Source of the DNA: Candidatus Competibacteraceae bacterium
Lineage (GTDB): Bacteria; Pseudomonadota; Gammaproteobacteria; Competibacterales; Competibacteraceae
Reading direction: 5' to 3'
DNA: 7,295 bases
NCBI GenBank assembly: GCA_007120095.1
Contig: SKOM01000118.1
Span: forward strand, 1 to 7,295
Position numbers and translations under genes: made by a program. Below are positions 5,872 to 7,295 of this stretch, in pieces (the first letter of the stretch is position 1; every line of letters begins with the position of its first letter). The notes under the pieces were generated by a model that saw only the letters and a program-made list of their open reading frames with translations, was not told the origin of the DNA and made no database searches.

Positions 5872-7098
5872 TTATACATAGAAGTCCAAATCTTCTTGAG
5901 CCTTCAATAAATCCCGCATGGTGTGGGGGTTATCGCCAAAGAAATACACCACGCCCCAGTGGGTGCCAAAAGCGGTGCGTTTGGTCACGGTTTCCTCCAA
6001 GGGTGCGGTCAGTTCGTGGGACTCGAAATACGGATGGTCTTCGGTGGCCTCGGGAATTTCCAAATGGCTGACCACCCGTCGGCGCGGGTAAACGCCGAAA
6101 CACCCTGCACAGCCCTTGGCATCCACGACTTCCCTGGGGAAGAAGGCGGTAATTTCTTCTTCAGTGGTTTTAGGATCGAAGGCCAGTACCAGGGCCTGAT
6201 AGGCGTTAAAGCCATAAGCGCGTTCCAGCAGCTCGAAAACCTTAAAACCGGGTGGACGATACGCCACCTCGCCAAAGTACATGGTACCGTCGCTGGTGAC
6301 AAAATACTCCGGATGGATAAAACCAAACTGAATGTCAAAGGTTTTGATTAATTTCTCGATCTCTTTGGTGATTAACGCTCGCCAGCTTTCCAGCTCAGGG
6401 GTGGCGGGCACAAACACCGAGTAACCCAGGGTAACGTATTCCGAGATATTCAAAAAGCGGATTTTACCGTCATGAATCCAGGCTTCGACGGCAAACTCCC
6501 AGCCGTCGAGATGGCTTTCCATGAGTACGGGAAATTCTTCTTCGGGGATTAAATCCACCTCGTCCGGGGTGCGGATAACCCGGTGGCCGAGACAGCCGGC
6601 TTTATCGAAGGCTTTCAAATGGATGGGGTCGTTAGGATCACCGTCCAGTTTCAGCAGGGTTTGATTAACCCGCTTGAGAAACCGAATCACATCGCTGCGG
6701 TCATGGGCTTCTTCAAAGATGCCGACCCGGATACCGCCGAGCTGAGCGCGGCGTTTCATCAAGGCTTTGTCACGAAACAAAATCGACTGCCCGTACAGGC
6801 GCGGATTGTCCATCAGCACCGAGTTAATCGCCCCGGCCCATTCGACGGTTTCCTCGAACAAGGGGATGGCGACATCCACGCCTTTTTCTTTGAGGGTTTC
6901 GGCGATTTCCATGGAGCGATCATTCAGCCGCTCAAAATCCCATTTAATGAACGGAACATTATGCTCTGTCGCATACTCTTCCGCCCAATGCGGGGCGACG
7001 ACGATATAGCGCCGATCAAATTTTTCCAGAGCCTCGATGCAGTTCAGGCTCCAGCCGAGAATAGCGATATAACCTTTATCCGGATTTTTTTCTACCAT
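5872..7098 (-). CDS. ATP-grasp ligase-like protein
   Basis: A 408-residue member of the ATP-grasp superfamily, which joins a carboxylate to an amine or thiol through an acyl-phosphate. ATG 7098 is chosen because AAAAGG lies 6 nt upstream. The frame stays open to 7179, but that extension runs through a palindrome and lacks a ribosome binding site. Residues 9-105 form a Rossmann-like pre-domain (GYIAILGWSLNCIEALEKF). Putative ATP-contacting lysines are Lys111 (FRDKALMKRRAQLGGI) and Lys162 (HLKAFDKAGCLGHRV). Then come MESHLDGWEFAVEAWI (193-208), HPEYF (262-266) and the metal-site segment FGEVAYRPPG (275-284). Glu277 and Arg281 are kept, but the usual Asn two residues after the Glu is Ala279. It resembles carboxylate-amine ligases, not a specific D-Ala-D-Ala ligase or glutathione synthetase. 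It is the first gene of the operon. The product cannot be inferred. Confidence 0.82.
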   Translation of the reverse strand: MVEKNPDKGYIAILGWSLNCIEALEKFDRRYIVVAPHWAEEYATEHNVPFIKWDFERLNDRSMEIAETLKEKGVDVAIPLFEETVEWAGAINSVLMDNPRLYGQSILFRDKALMKRRAQLGGIRVGIFEEAHDRSDVIRFLKRVNQTLLKLDGDPNDPIHLKAFDKAGCLGHRVIRTPDEVDLIPEEEFPVLMESHLDGWEFAVEAWIHDGKIRFLNISEYVTLGYSVFVPATPELESWRALITKEIEKLIKTFDIQFGFIHPEYFVTSDGTMYFGEVAYRPPGFKVFELLERAYGFNAYQALVLAFDPKTTEEEITAFFPREVVDAKGCAGCFGVYPRRRVVSHLEIPEATEDHPYFESHELTAPLEETVTKRTAFGTHWGVVYFFGDNPHTMRDLLKAQEDLDFYV

Positions 7099-7157
7099 AA
7101 TTGACCTTTTAGTCGGTTGATTGTTGCAAACATGATACAGCAAACGACTCATTCTGG

Positions 7158-7175
7158 CTAATCCGGCCGGATTAG
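7158..7175. promoter_or_regulatory. Perfect 18-bp palindrome upstream of the ATP-grasp operon
   Basis: CTAATCCGGCCGGATTAG is completely self-complementary and lies 60-77 bp upstream of the ATP-grasp ATG. A two-fold symmetric site of this length with no spacer fits an operator for a dimeric regulator. In RNA it would be a 7-bp stem with a GGCC loop. No regulator gene is present in the window. Confidence 0.45.
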
Positions 7176-7265
7176 GCACTCATAACCCTGTCGGGCTTTC
7201 CTGCCGGTAGCCCTTCTCACCGACCCCTCTATGTGAAACAGAGCCACGATATTTTACGTATAGTG

Positions 7266-7295
7266 TATCGTTCCACGCTGGAGCGTGGAACGATA
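7266..7295. repeat. CGTTCCACG-family palindrome, perfect copy C at the window edge
   Basis: The left arm TATCGTTCCACGCT (7266-7279) and the right arm AGCGTGGAACGATA (7282-7295) are exact inverted complements around a GG centre. Together they make a 30-bp palindrome ending at the last base of the window. It is the intact form of the decayed copies at 3681-3708 and 3735-3760. The remaining upstream region (7099-7157 and 7176-7265) shows no gene and only weak hairpin potential. Confidence 0.8.

Noticed and set aside
5871..5899. Internal promoter before the large unknown gene (TATAAT on the minus strand at 5876-5871)
   Set aside because: The -10 overlaps the last codons and stop of the ATP-grasp gene, and the -35 candidate TCAAGA is poor. 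A chance match is more likely.
6583..7104. Plus-strand 173-codon open frame antisense to the ATP-grasp gene
   Set aside because: The opposite strand encodes a clear ATP-grasp protein. This frame is a codon-bias shadow without family motifs.
7190..7224. Known riboswitch or RNase P-like RNA upstream of the ATP-grasp gene
   Set aside because: A GCAGGAAAGCCCGACAGGG string vaguely recalls RNase P core sequence, but the region is far too short and lacks the other conserved segments.

Overview
The window reads as a chromosomal segment of a Gram-negative bacterium, most likely a gammaproteobacterium. It carries a CpdA-type phosphodiesterase, an outer-membrane porin ending in Phe, a PagL-type outer-membrane lipid A deacylase and a small lipoprotein. 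It also carries short GC-rich palindromes of the kind scattered between genes in many gammaproteobacteria. The order or genus cannot be fixed from this sequence. I see no rRNA, tRNA, CRISPR array, integrase or complete insertion sequence.

Layout, left to right. (1) Positions 1-653, minus strand: most of a cpdA-like 3',5'-cyclic-AMP phosphodiesterase, with its C-terminus beyond the left edge. (2) 654-916: a spacer with an inverted repeat upstream of cpdA and a 13-bp tandem repeat. (3) 917-1893, plus strand: a short exported ORF that looks like an internally deleted DUF547 remnant, then a PagL-like lipid A 3-O-deacylase. (4) 1976-3484, minus strand: a two-gene unit of a coiled-coil porin followed by a 57-residue lipoprotein, whose ribosome binding site overlaps the porin stop codon. 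(5) 3485-3807: a gene-free stretch packed with palindromic repeats. (6) 3808-7098, minus strand: a two-gene operon of an ATP-grasp ligase-like protein followed by a large unrecognised protein. The large protein's C-terminal half shows a papain-like Gln/Cys/His/Asn pattern. (7) 7099-7295: the upstream region of that operon, with a perfect 18-bp palindrome and, at the window edge, a perfect 30-bp palindrome of the same family as those at 3681-3760.

Regions 3 and 4 are cell-envelope functions: lipid A remodelling, a porin and a lipoprotein. Region 6 is the candidate for an undescribed system. An enzyme expected to form an amide or peptide-like bond is co-transcribed with a probable cysteine hydrolase or acyltransferase of unknown specificity, and the pair is bracketed by copies of one palindromic repeat. 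Its substrate and product cannot be read from the sequence. The enzymatic classes are inferred from motifs, not from database searches.
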